This document shows, piece after piece, positions 40,601 to 50,167 of a stretch of DNA of 64,000 bases. The position numbers were made by a program, and so were the translations under genes. Below the pieces are notes generated by a model. It had not been told where the DNA came from, did not search any database, and saw nothing but the letters and a program-made list of their open reading frames with translations. Where the stretch lies: NCBI GenBank assembly GCA_028456385.1, contig JALNQF010000193.1, positions 16,344 to 80,343 of the forward strand, read 5' to 3'. The stretch's first letter is position 1, and every line of letters begins with the position of its first letter. Origin of the DNA: Ophiosphaerella korrae. Lineage: Eukaryota; Ascomycota; Dothideomycetes; Pleosporales; Phaeosphaeriaceae.

Positions 40601-43140
40601 TACAAACAAAAACTAATACCTATTACTACGAATAGACAAAATGCAAGATAGATTATAAAGAGCAAGAATCTTTACAAAACTAGATATTTAGAACGCGTAC
40701 TACTAGATTAGAATTAAAAAAAGAGATAAATAGAAGACAGCGTTTAGAACATAGTATAGACTATACAAATATCTAGTTATACTATTTAGCTTAACAAACG
40801 CACTAGTAGCATTCTAAGAAAGGATTAATATAGTACTAAGAGAGTACTTAGACGTATTTATATTTGTATACCTAGATAACATCCTTATATTTTTAGAAAT
40901 AGAGGAAGAACACGTATAATACGTATACAAAGTACTAGAGAAACTAGTAGAAAACAAACTATTCCTAAAAATAAGAAAATGCGAATTTTATACAAAGGAA
41001 ATAGACTTCCTTAGATTTATTATTAAACTAGGAAAAATCAAGATCAACCTAGAGAAGATTAGATTAATTAACGAATAGCTAATACTAAAAAACCTAAAAG
41101 AGGTACAACAATTTTATAGGTTAGCTAACTTTTATAGAAAGTTAATAATAGGATAGTTAGAAGATATAGAACTAATAACTAGACTTATAAAAAAGGATAC
41201 GCTATTCGAGTAGATAAGAGAATGCAATAAAGTATTTAAGAAAATTAAAAGAAAGTTTATAGAAAACCTAGTTATTAGAATATACAACCTAGACCTACTA
41301 GCAGTAGTAAAGACAGACGCGTCTAACTTAGTCTATAGAATAGTACTAATACAAGAAGATCTAGAAACTAATAAAGAGCATTTAGTCGAATACTTTTCTA
41401 AGAAAATAAAGCTAGTAGAGCTTAACTATCTAATCTACGACAAAGAGATACTAGTAATATACAAAGTATTTAAGTAATAGAGAGTATATTTACAAGGAGC
41501 AAAACACTAGACAAAGGTCTATATAGACTACAAGAACCTTATAGGATTTATAACAAATAAAGAACTATTACAACGCTATATAAGATAGTAGGAGTTTCTA
41601 TTAATATTTAATATAGAAATAATATATATAAAAGAGAAAGACAACTAATTTATAGACGCCCTTAGTAGAAGACTAGACTTATAAGAAGAAGTAAGCGCTA
41701 CTAGTATAGTTCTAATCAAGAACGAAAAAGGATATTTAGTCCTAAACACACCTAAAATAGCCACAACACTTAAAAGAAAGAGTAGCAAGCTAGATAAATA
41801 GATTTAAGAAGAAACAAGAAAAGCCCCTAAAGAAATAGAAAAACTTAAGATTAAAGAAAGTCTCGCAAAAGCCTATAGAAGAACGTATATTTTAGGAAGA
41901 ATATAAAGAGAATTTATACAATAGTTCTATAAACTACTAGTATATAGACATCAAGGAATTAATAAAATACTAGATAGACTACTAAGAGATTACTATATCC
42001 TAAGAGTAAGACAACTAGTAATAGAAGTACTACAAGATTGTATAGAATACTAAAGGAATAAGCATAGTAAGTATACACTATACAGAAAGTTACAACTAGT
42101 AGAAGCACTAGAACAACTATAAGGAGTTATTATAATAGATTTCATCACAAAACTACCTAAGTTAAAAGACCTAATATTAGGAGTTAAGTACAACAGAATC
42201 CTAACAATAGTAGATAAACTTATAAAGTACTTATATTTTAGACTACACAAGGAGAAAAGTAGAACAGAAGTTATAGTATACTAGGTTCTAGGAACCGTAA
42301 TTAGCTAATACAGACTACTAGACAAGATTATAATAGATAGAGACGTAAGATTTATATTAAAACTATAGGGAACAATAATAGTACAATTAGGAATTAAACA
42401 TGCAATGTTAACAGCATACTACTTATAGATAGACAGACAATTAGAACGCATAAATTAAATAGTGGAACAATACTTAAGATGCTACTTTAATTACAACTAG
42501 AATAACTAGGTACAGCTACTACCTATAGCACAGTTAGCATTTAACAGCGTAAAGAATAAGACAATAGAAGTATTACCTTTCTTTGCGAACTATAGATTTA
42601 ACCCTAGTATATACAGAACACTAAGACTAGAAATATCTTAGTCTCTAAGAGGAGAAAACTTTGCTAACAGACTTAAAGATATACACAAGCAACTAAGATA
42701 GGATGTAGAATTCCTGTATAATTAAATAGCAAAGTATTACAACAGGAAACATAAAGAGAGACCTTAATTTAGAAAGAGAGAAAAAGTATAGTTAGTACAG
42801 AAAAATATTAAGAGCAAGAGACTAAGCCTAAAACTAGACTACGTTAAGATAAGACTATACAAAATTAAGAAAGAAGTCACGCTAGTTATATTTAAACTAA
42901 AGCTACTAAACAAAATAAGGATACACCTAACCTTTTACGTAGCACTGCTCGAGATAGCACTATAAAACGTAGAACTACTAGTATACAAAGTAGACACGTA
43001 TAGAGAACAAGAAGAATAGGAAGTAAAAGAAATCCTAGCACACTAGTTCTATAATAGTAAGAACTACTATCTAGTAAAATAGATAGGTATAGACGAAAAA
43101 GGATAACTATAGGAAGAAACATAGGAACTAAAAGACAACC

Positions 43141-43663
43141 TTAATTACCCTAAGAAACTAGAGGACTTCTAAAGTTAAAACCCTCTAGAATACCTAGCAG
43201 CGAGTTAAGAAAACTAACGATACTATCGCTAGATAGAGAGGCGATAGGAGCGCCTAATACAATAGGAGCTAGAGCAACCTCTACTATATTATCTAAATCT
43301 AATTCAGCCTCTAAGGCACGAGACTATTTAGACGACTTAGCGTTATTATAAGCCTTTATCTTCTAAAGACGCTTAATACAGGAATAAAGCTCTACTAGCT
43401 TATAAAGAGTTAACTCGCGCTTAGCCTTAGTAGTAGTAAGCTGTAACAACAATTGCGCTTAAGCCCTATTAACAGCTCGCCCTATATAACTTAGCAGAAG
43501 GAGACTATATAGAAATTAAATACTTACACTCTATAAGTAAAACCCTAGAGGAAATATACTTATACTAGATATTAGCGAGAATATACTCGTTATAGTGTTT
43601 ACTGTCCTTTAAAGACATAAGACAAGTAAGACCTAATTTAGTATAACAACGACATAGGAACAT
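43141..43663 (-). pseudogene. Antisense accessory gene of E8: Zn2Cys6-like plus coiled coil
   Basis: Best-preserved copy. Exon 1 frame: from Met at 43663, the block at 43654-43562 has the spacing C-x2-C-x6-C-x9-C-x2-C-x6-C if Tyr codons TAT/TAC and one stop are read as RIP products of TGT/TGC and CAG. A GTAAGT donor and a TATAG acceptor bound a possible 46-nt intron (43482-43527, with CTGCTAAG as branch site). Splicing joins it in frame to exon 2, a Lys/Glu/Leu-rich coiled-coil-like stretch (RAQAQLLLQLTTTKAKREL), then LEAELDLDNIVEVALAP and the end ...PLVSQGN, TAA at 43141-43143. The frame is open further upstream to 43933 inside the LTR, so the true start is unsure. The 3' end overlaps the chromodomain codons. 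I know similar Cys-rich/coiled-coil fungal hypotheticals but no function. Confidence 0.6.
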
Positions 43664-43825
43664 CTTAACCCTATTACAAATAATACAAGCTATAAGGAGA
43701 AGTTTGTTACAATAGGACCAAGATAGTATAGAGAGTAATAAAGAACTAAGGATTAACGAAGAAATAGGATTAATAACCTTAGTACTAGCACGGAGAAATA
43801 AGGGACTGCGTAGAAGAGGGAATAG

Positions 43826-44286
43826 TATTACAGCAGTAACAAGGGAAACTAAGATAGAACTAATTAGTCTACGCTTAGCTACTAACGAAGCATAGGATAA
43901 GTAGGGTAATAACCTATAGGATAATAAGTTCAATTAGGAAGCTAACTACAATATAGATACGTAACAAATTTGTAAATTCGCGATCTTAGTAAACACGAAG
44001 CTACAAAGCTATTATGTAACGAATTTGTAAATTCGCGATCTTAGCAAATACAAAGTAACGAAGCTGCTAAGATATTATTACTATATAGTTAGTAGTAATG
44101 CGCATCGTTAGGATAGTATTAGCAATTCAATCCTTTGACCACAGAACGCTAATACAAGATAGTTGCAAAATATCTTCTATTGTTTATAGTTATTGTAGAT
44201 CCCTACATAAACTTTTGTTATTACTTTACAATCTACTAACCCTTTAAAGATAGGTACCTGTAGTTAACGACAGGAGGCCCGTTACA
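43826..44286 (+). repeat. E8 3' LTR
   Basis: It begins TATTACAGCAGTAACAAGGG and ends GGAGGCCCGTTACA, followed by target copy TTGTT. Its last bases show the less mutated form of the family terminus. Confidence 0.93.
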
Positions 44287-44291
44287 TTGTT

Positions 44292-45356
44292 AGGTAATAT
44301 CTATATCTCTAAATACTACTCTTATTTGTTTAGTAAAGTATTTATAACTTCTAAAGATAGCTCTTGTTTTATCTTTCTATATTCCTAGAGTATATATTAT
44401 ATAGTCTATCTAGTAAAGTTTAAACTATCTTATTATATCTTCCTTAAGGTATATTCTAATATATATTACCTTCTTATCTTCTCTATTAAAGTGTAGTACT
44501 TATATATTATTCTAAAGTTGTGCTAGTACTATAAAAGGTCTTAGTTTTTCTCTTATTCTATTAAACTTATTAAGTATAGGTATCTTAGGTAGTTATTTTA
44601 TTACACTTATTTCTAGTCTTTAGGTAATTTATTCTATCTAGTTTTGTCTTACTATAATAGCTTTAATCTATACTTTGTTTTACTTTGTATAATCTTGTAG
44701 TTCTTTATTTTATATTTCTAAGGCGTCGATTACTAGCTTTATATCTTCTTTTTCTAAGATTAAGTTGTTTATATAGTCTTTAATTACTTTCTATATAGTA
44801 TTATCTAATTTATAACTACTTAGAAGTACTCTACCTTTTTTCTTAGTTAAACTTTCTACTATTGTGTTAGCTAGACTATACACTACTTACGCTTTACTTC
44901 TTCTAATAACTAAATTAGCAAGGTGTTACGTAGTCGCCTATTGTTAACTTTAAGTAACTACTAAGAAGTGTTTATAGATTAGGAGTTAATAACAAAAGCT
45001 TATATTGTAATTAGATAATAACTATAAATAATAGTTGATTTGTGTATATAATATTAAGTATTAGCGTTCTAAGTTAGAGATTAGATTGCTAATACTATCC
45101 TAATAATACGCATTACTACTAACTATATACTACTACTAATCTATTTATACGACCCTATAGATTACCTTAATCTATTATACGTATTTATAGATTACTTTAA
45201 TCTATTATACGTGTTTATAGATTTCTTTGCGTCTTACGTGTTTAAGTTATAGTCTATTACCTAATCTAAGTTGTTACTCTACTTATCTTATACTTTGTTA
45301 GCACTTAAGTTATAACTAATTAGTTCTCTCTCGATTTCTTTTGTTTACTTATAACA
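44292..45356 (-). mobile_element. E7, right part: gag start, leader, 5' LTR (subtype b)
   Basis: The gag frame broken by E8 resumes (TTGTT-AGGTAATATC matches the uninterrupted sequence in E3). It runs through the leader (reverse of CCTTGCTAATTTAG) into the LTR 44924-45356. This LTR interrupts the C-terminal coding region of the Pogo-type transposase; flanking CCTAT on its right has no partner at 31140-31144. Confidence 0.82.
44924..45356 (-). repeat. E7 5' LTR (subtype b)
   Basis: It begins TGTTACGTAGTCGCC on the plus strand and ends TTTACTTATAACA. U3 has repeats of the ATAGATTACTTTAATCTATTATACGT type, matching the clean LTR fragment at 46925-47124 rather than the LTR at 31145. Confidence 0.8.
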
Positions 45357-46851
45357 CCTATAATAGCTTATATACGTTACTTAGCGTATAAGGTACCTAG
45401 TAAACTTTTAGTAGAGTAGCTAGAGTAAGCGTATAAAGCTAAATATTAAGTCTTAAAAAAACTACTTCTAGCTAGAGTATAATAAAGCTAGTAGCTTAAA
45501 AAGCTTAGTAAATATTTACTCTTATAAAAGCTTAGTTAAAAGCTATATAAAAGGTTAGTAGGAATTTAAGTTTAGTAATATAATTAATATAGTTTTAGAT
45601 TAAGCTCTTAACTTAATAGCTATACGCCTTCTTTAATAGAAAGAAGTAACTAATATTAAAAAGCTAAAGTAAGTAAGATAAGTAATCTAGTATATAGAGT
45701 ATATAGATATTATTCTCTTTATAGATTTTATAGAACTTAAGAGTATAGTAGTTCTTATAACTATTAAGTATAAGTAGTTAATATATACTAACTACCTAGT
45801 TCTTTATATACTTATTAAAGTACCTAAGCTAGTTAAGAGCTATCTTATCTATTATCTAGCTATTTTACTAATTATAATAGCTTAGTCTTATAAGATATAG
45901 TCTTCTTTATACTAGTGTAGTAGAGTATTATAAAGAAAGAAATAGTATAAAAGGGGTAGGTAGTTACTAGGGAAATATAGGTACTAAGGGCTTATAAGGA
46001 GGTAAACTATTAAGGAGGGGAAGTAAAGAGAGAGCGTAGTTAATAGGCCTTTAGGTTATAGGATATAATCTATAGGAGTGCAAACAATTTTTAGAGTTTG
46101 TTTAGCTAATAAAGTTTAAGTTCTCTAAGACTAATAAGCCTTTAGGCCCTAGATCTATATTAAGTACACAACCTTACAACACTAGGTAGTAATGTAGTAT
46201 TTACTAGTAAAGATAAAGAATAGTAGGACTGTCTAGCTAGTAGTGTTAATTGCCTAGATTAATATTACCTACTTACAATTACCTAGCTAAATAGCCTTTA
46301 GCTAGCCTCTCTTCTCTAACCTAGTAATAATAAGTTAAGTCTAGATCCTACCTATTATAAAGCTAGCCTTATTAAAGTTATAGATATCTTTATTAGCTAT
46401 TTTATACGTAGCTTTTGTACGCTATACTAGCTTAAACTAGTAACTTATAGTAGCTAGATCTTTATATAAGGCTTGCTACCTATTATATACGTAATTAAAA
46501 CACGTTGTAAGACTATCTATACGCTTAACAAAGTTGCGCGCCTAGCAGATGCTAATAGGGCTACCTCTACGCTAAGAGAGTAGCTAGAGTTAGGGTAAAA
46601 CTACGAGAATCTAGATTAATAATATAATCAACTATTACCTCCTCCTCTAGCTAGCTGAGCTTCCTTGAGTTGGGCTGGCAATCGCGTCGGGCAGGGATAC
46701 TAGCGCGTTGGTTACTTAGTGTTGCTTGTAAAACATTGAAAGTTATAGCAGCGCGCTGATTACTTTGAATTTGGGCGGAATCGGTAGATGAAATAGTAAG
46801 CTGGATATCTACTTCATTTGAAGTTAACCGAGTAATGTGGTGTTGAGCCAT
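45357..46851 (-). pseudogene. Fot1/Pogo-type (Tc1/mariner) transposase, RIP-degraded and 3'-truncated
   Basis: The minus-strand frame starts at ATG 46851. The first 66 codons are open (HITRLTSNEVDIQL, then QRAAITFNV and IPARRDCQPNSRKL), the typical N-terminal psq/CENP-B-like DNA-binding part of fungal Pogo transposases. The remainder is readable only through stops: LEEEVIVDYI, KDIYNFNKASFIIGRI (usual NFDETGF), GNCKQVILIQAINTT, and near the end KFYKIYKENNIYI, FFLLKKAYSYQVKSLI and ITKLKFLLTF. The first catalytic Asp (46371-46373) is Asn, as expected for TTTGATGAG to TTTAATAAG. The middle (about 45,700-46,150) I could not align. The C-terminal coding end is cut by the LTR of E7. Non-functional. 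Confidence 0.75.
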
Positions 46852-46924
46852 CGTGTATTGAGCTCAGATAGGTGCGCAAAGTTGGTGGGGTGGCCAGCTC
46901 GCTTGTGCTGCCAGCTCGCTTGTA

Positions 46925-47124
46925 AACCACGTTACCTTGATCTGTCGCACGTGTTTACAGATTACCTTGATCTGTGGCACGTGCTTACAGATCACCCTGG
47001 TCACGTGTCCTAGTTGTGTTCTACTTCCTAGTCGAGCTCGTTGTTCCACGGGTCATATGCATTGTCATCTTCCAACGTGGGGCTGATTGGTTCTATCCGC
47101 ATTTCTTCTGTTACAGCCGTAACA
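46925..47124 (-). repeat. Un-RIPed fragment of the gypsy LTR (subtype b), outer end
   Basis: On the minus strand it begins TGTTACGGCTGTAACAGAAG and contains GATAGAACCAATCAGCCC, the undamaged version of GATAGAACTAATTAGCCC in E1-E8. A twofold repeat around CACGTG (CTGTAAGCACGTGCCACAGA) is the unmutated U3 repeat. The Pogo-type element apparently interrupts the LTR near 46925; two 13-bp direct repeats (GCCAGCTCGCTTG) at about 46890-46925 may belong to its terminal region. Confidence 0.75.
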
Positions 47125-47645
47125 CCTAACGTGGCTTAGCTATGGCCGACCCCACTCGCTGACGCTTGCAGCGAGATTTGATTCCAGATCATTTTTACCC
47201 ATTTCATACTAGTTTAACTTATCCGACCAATCAGTGACTTTCATTGCACATGTCGGCTCATGTTTCGCGCCATCTCAGCCTCGGCGCTATTGCACGGTAC
47301 AGATCTGCGATGCACGGAAACTTCGCCGAAATGCAAGATCCATAATCACGTTTGCTTTATCTGGCGTTAGACAACGGATTCACGCTTAGCACCATAGGTC
47401 TGATGCATCATCCAACGTGGCTATGACCGTTTGGTGGGAGGATGTTTGTATTTATAGGAAAGCCACAATTAAGGTTATCTCTAATTCCAATACGAATGTC
47501 GTGGTATATATGACTGACGCTCATGGCCCTTCGGACATCATCTCCTACAGCACAAGCACATTCGAGCTTTTCCTTCTTCTCTATCATCTTCCTCGCCTAT
47601 TGGTCAATTTTCCTAACTTACACACGCTGTTACACTTTGCGCACA
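47125..47645 (+). promoter_or_regulatory. Upstream region of the MFS gene
   Basis: 521 bp with normal base composition and no supported gene. A TATTTATA element lies at 47449-47456, about 190 bp before the MFS ATG. Short open frames here have no recognisable similarity. Confidence 0.4.
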
Positions 47646-49453
47646 ATGGCAACCAACACGGTCCAGCATATCCAACATGATCCTATGATGCAAGGTCGGG
47701 AGAGCGCCGACGTGGACAAGATGCTACAAGAGCCAATGACTTCAAACACACCATCGCATACTCTCTCGCCGAACGACCCGGATAGCCCGATGAGATGGCC
47801 TCTACATCGAAGACTGTATGCGTCTTTCGTAGCAGCAGCCATGGCTTTCGCAGTGTAAGTACTCCTGATTTACTTATGCTAAAAATCCTACTTGGGATAC
47901 AACACTAAACATGTTTTCAGAGCATTCGGCTTGACGATCTATACCGCCGCGATACCACAAGTCATGATGGTGTTCGACATCTCCTTGACCAAGGCCATTG
48001 CAGGCTTCTCTGTATATCTTTTCGGCATCTTCTTCGCCCCTATCTACACCCCACATTTGTCTGAGCGGTACGGACGTACAATCATCTATCTCATCGGCAT
48101 ATTCTGCTGTGCTCTCTTTCATCTGGGCGCTGGAGTATCACACACTTTTACAGCTCTTGTCATCTGTCGATTTTTTGCCGGTTTAGCCGGTGGGCCATGT
48201 CTCGTGCTAATTGAGGGTACCTTTGCCGACGTTTGGTCCGCTGAGACTACTAACACATACTATGCATTCCTCGGATGTGCTTCGTACTTTGGTGCAGCGA
48301 GTGGTATGTTCTCATCGAATTTCAAGAAGCGTGCAGATTGCTGACAGATGCCCCCAAATGCCAGGTCCCTTAGTAGGCAATTTCGTTATAGAAGGAGGCA
48401 ACTGGCGATGGGCCGAATACACTGCCCTCATTCTCGTCGGGATGGCCTTCGCATTCGGTGTTGGCATGCCCGAAACCTACGGACGTGAAATTCTTCGCCG
48501 ACGAAACAAAGCCCGCGGCCTCGCTCCCTTGCGTCTACCTCTTGCAGAGAGTGGTGTCACCATCTCTCAGATGGCGATGGTTACTATTGTGAACCCGCTC
48601 AAGCAGCTCGCCCTCGAGCCCATTGTCGCCATAATATCCTTCACTCTGGCGCTTAACTGGGCCGTCACGTTTCAGTGGTTCATTACTGTCCCCGTTGTGC
48701 TTCAGACAGTTTACAAGTTCACCCCACAACAAGCCGGCCTAGCCTTCATTGGTGCCATTGGCGGTGCGTCCCTCGCAGCATTATTCACCATAGGAATCGA
48801 GCAAGCCATTGTGAAGTCCTGCCAAGCGCCTATGGCCCTTGAAAAACGACTAATTCCCGGCATGTACGGTGGTATCTTGGTTGCTGGTTCTCTATTCTGG
48901 GTTGGATGGACTGCGGATCCCAAGATCCACTACCTGAGCCCGATTTTTGGCACAGCTGTTTTCATTTGGGGTGGCCTTTCTGTTCTTGTAAGTATTTGAA
49001 CAAGTTGTTACTCAAGCCAATTACCACCTGCTAATGCTCCGCTCCCATCTTCAGATCTCCCTCGTCACCTACCTCTTCGACGCCTACCCAGCGGCCGGCA
49101 CACTCTCCGCCTTGACTGCGGCAGCCTGCACTCGAATTGCCGCCGCCGGTATTATTCCTCTAGTTATCGTACAAGGTAAGATATCCATAAACAGCCCCAA
49201 CCATTCAAAGTCTAACACACGCACAGCATTTACGAACCTAGGCGGCAACTGGGCCCTCAGCACCTTTGGTTTTATCTCAATACCCCTAATTGCCGTTCCA
49301 TTCGTACTCTACAAATGGGGTCCCGATATGCGCATGAGAAGCCCGTACAACCGGAGCATGAGCATTCATAGCCATACCCCTCTCCCCACAGAGATGAACC
49401 GTATGCAGAGCCAGTCATATGAGAGTTTAGGGATGCAGAACGTGCAAGTCTAG
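47646..49453 (+). CDS. MFS transporter (DHA1 drug/polyamine type), five exons
   Basis: Predicted exons 47646-47854, 47921-48303, 48365-48987, 49055-49175 and 49227-49453 give 520 residues, normal for the family. Introns are 66, 61, 67 and 51 nt, with GTAAGT, GTATGT, GTAAGT and GTAAGA donors; the last is a multiple of three and stays open if retained. The protein has a hydrophilic N-terminus ending in PNDPDSPMRWP, then about twelve hydrophobic segments. SERYGRTIIYLIG after helix 2 is the MFS motif A loop, and GPLVGNFVIEGGNWRWAEY is typical of the cycloheximide/polyamine resistance-like branch (usual GGF.....WRW). It likely exports a small molecule across the plasma membrane, perhaps the product of the neighbouring synthase. 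The start at 47646 is preferred to the in-frame ATG at 47523 because the protein family begins near it. No lesion seen. Confidence 0.88.
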
Positions 49454-50167
49454 AGAGAACTGTATCGCACAAATGTAATGGCAGATTAGAAAACAAATTC
49501 ACAACTTAGAAGTTCAAGTTATAACGTGTCTGCGCGTGTGATGAGTCAGTCAGTTCGCGTGATGAGCCACCCTCACCAAACTTGAGTTTTTACAACACGC
49601 GACAAGTCCACCACCATAGACCCGATTCAAGCTGTAATTGAAGAAATCAATTCACGAGGATCAGGAGAAGATTTTTGGTACAGAAAGATTGCTGCCAAAA
49701 GACAGCGTTAACAGAACTACGCTAAACCGAAGACACTAAGGCCAGACAGGCTCAAATTAGACTAAAAAAACTCAACTAGAGAAAGAGATGCGAGATGCGA
49801 GCTTAGGAATGAGTGGGAGATGAATGATTGATTGAAGAGCTATCCGAGCTAAGCTACTTATATACACAGTGGAGCAGCTCGAGCGGCTCATGCAGCGAGC
49901 TTACTGCTGCGAGCTTACCTGAATTGGATAAAGGAGAGCTCTAACTTGCGACACACCCCCTAGGTAAGCGCTGCGTAGTAGAGCTTTTCAGTAGGTTTTC
50001 GTAGCAGTTATCTGAACTTAGTTAGAACTACCTTTACCTGCGATTCTGTTTGTTTTGAGCTCGTGCGAGCGCACCGGATAGCGCATTCTCATCTGACAAC
50101 TCGAATAATACTACTACTTATCTCCCTCTCTACAAGTTAGCGAGAATGTGCAAGCATATTAGAAGAT
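49454..50167. other. Spacer between convergent MFS and nuclease-like genes, possible LTR relic
   Basis: No gene is seen. A stretch at 49633-49955 reads TG...CA on the plus strand (TGTAATTGAAG to CTTGCGACACA). On the minus strand it has a TATA box (reverse of CTTATATACACAG, 49857-49869) placed as in an LTR. I found no target duplication, so a solo LTR is only a possibility. Confidence 0.3.

Larger units (their letters stand above)
37218..44286 (+). mobile_element. E8: full-length Ty3/gypsy chromovirus, least mutated copy
   Basis: A complete 7,069-bp element with two 461-bp LTRs and target duplication TTGTT (37213-37217 and 44287-44291). Gag (about 37740-38900) has two CCHC knuckles, the first at 38643-38684 (C-x2-Y-x4-Y-x4-C, Tyr replacing Cys/His by RIP), the second about 38710-38752. 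Then come protease (about 39960), RT with YLDN at 40869-40880, RNase H, integrase (about 41830-42700), chromodomain (about 42990-43160), antisense gene (43141-43663), purine tract AGAAGAGGGAATAG and 3' LTR. More CA/TG and CG dinucleotides survive than in E2 or E7, fitting its youngest place in the stack. Still not translatable. Confidence 0.94.

Noticed and set aside
42050..42250. Open frame of 66 codons on the minus strand in the E8 integrase
   Set aside because: Antisense to the conserved integrase core, and not preserved as protein in E4 or E5.
42892..43122. Open frame of 76 codons on the minus strand of E8
   Set aside because: It lies antisense over the integrase C-terminus/chromodomain and has no conserved counterpart of protein character in the other copies; it is a by-product of AT-rich composition.
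1..46640. Use of an alternative genetic code with TAG/TAA as Gln
   Set aside because: Trp codons (TGG) also appear as TAG and Cys as Tyr, which only C-to-T/G-to-A mutation explains; the genes at 47-63 kb use the standard code.
46651..46851. A stand-alone small gene of 66 codons
   Set aside because: It is the unmutated N-terminal part of the Pogo-type transposase; the stop after SRKLS is a CAG-to-TAG change and the frame continues as LEEEVIV.
46864..47049. A 61-codon minus-strand gene
   Set aside because: It falls inside the clean LTR fragment and its U3 repeats, so it is non-coding.
47523..47645. Upstream in-frame ATG as the MFS start
   Set aside because: The extra 41 residues are low in family character; the ATG at 47646 gives the usual hydrophilic N-terminus.
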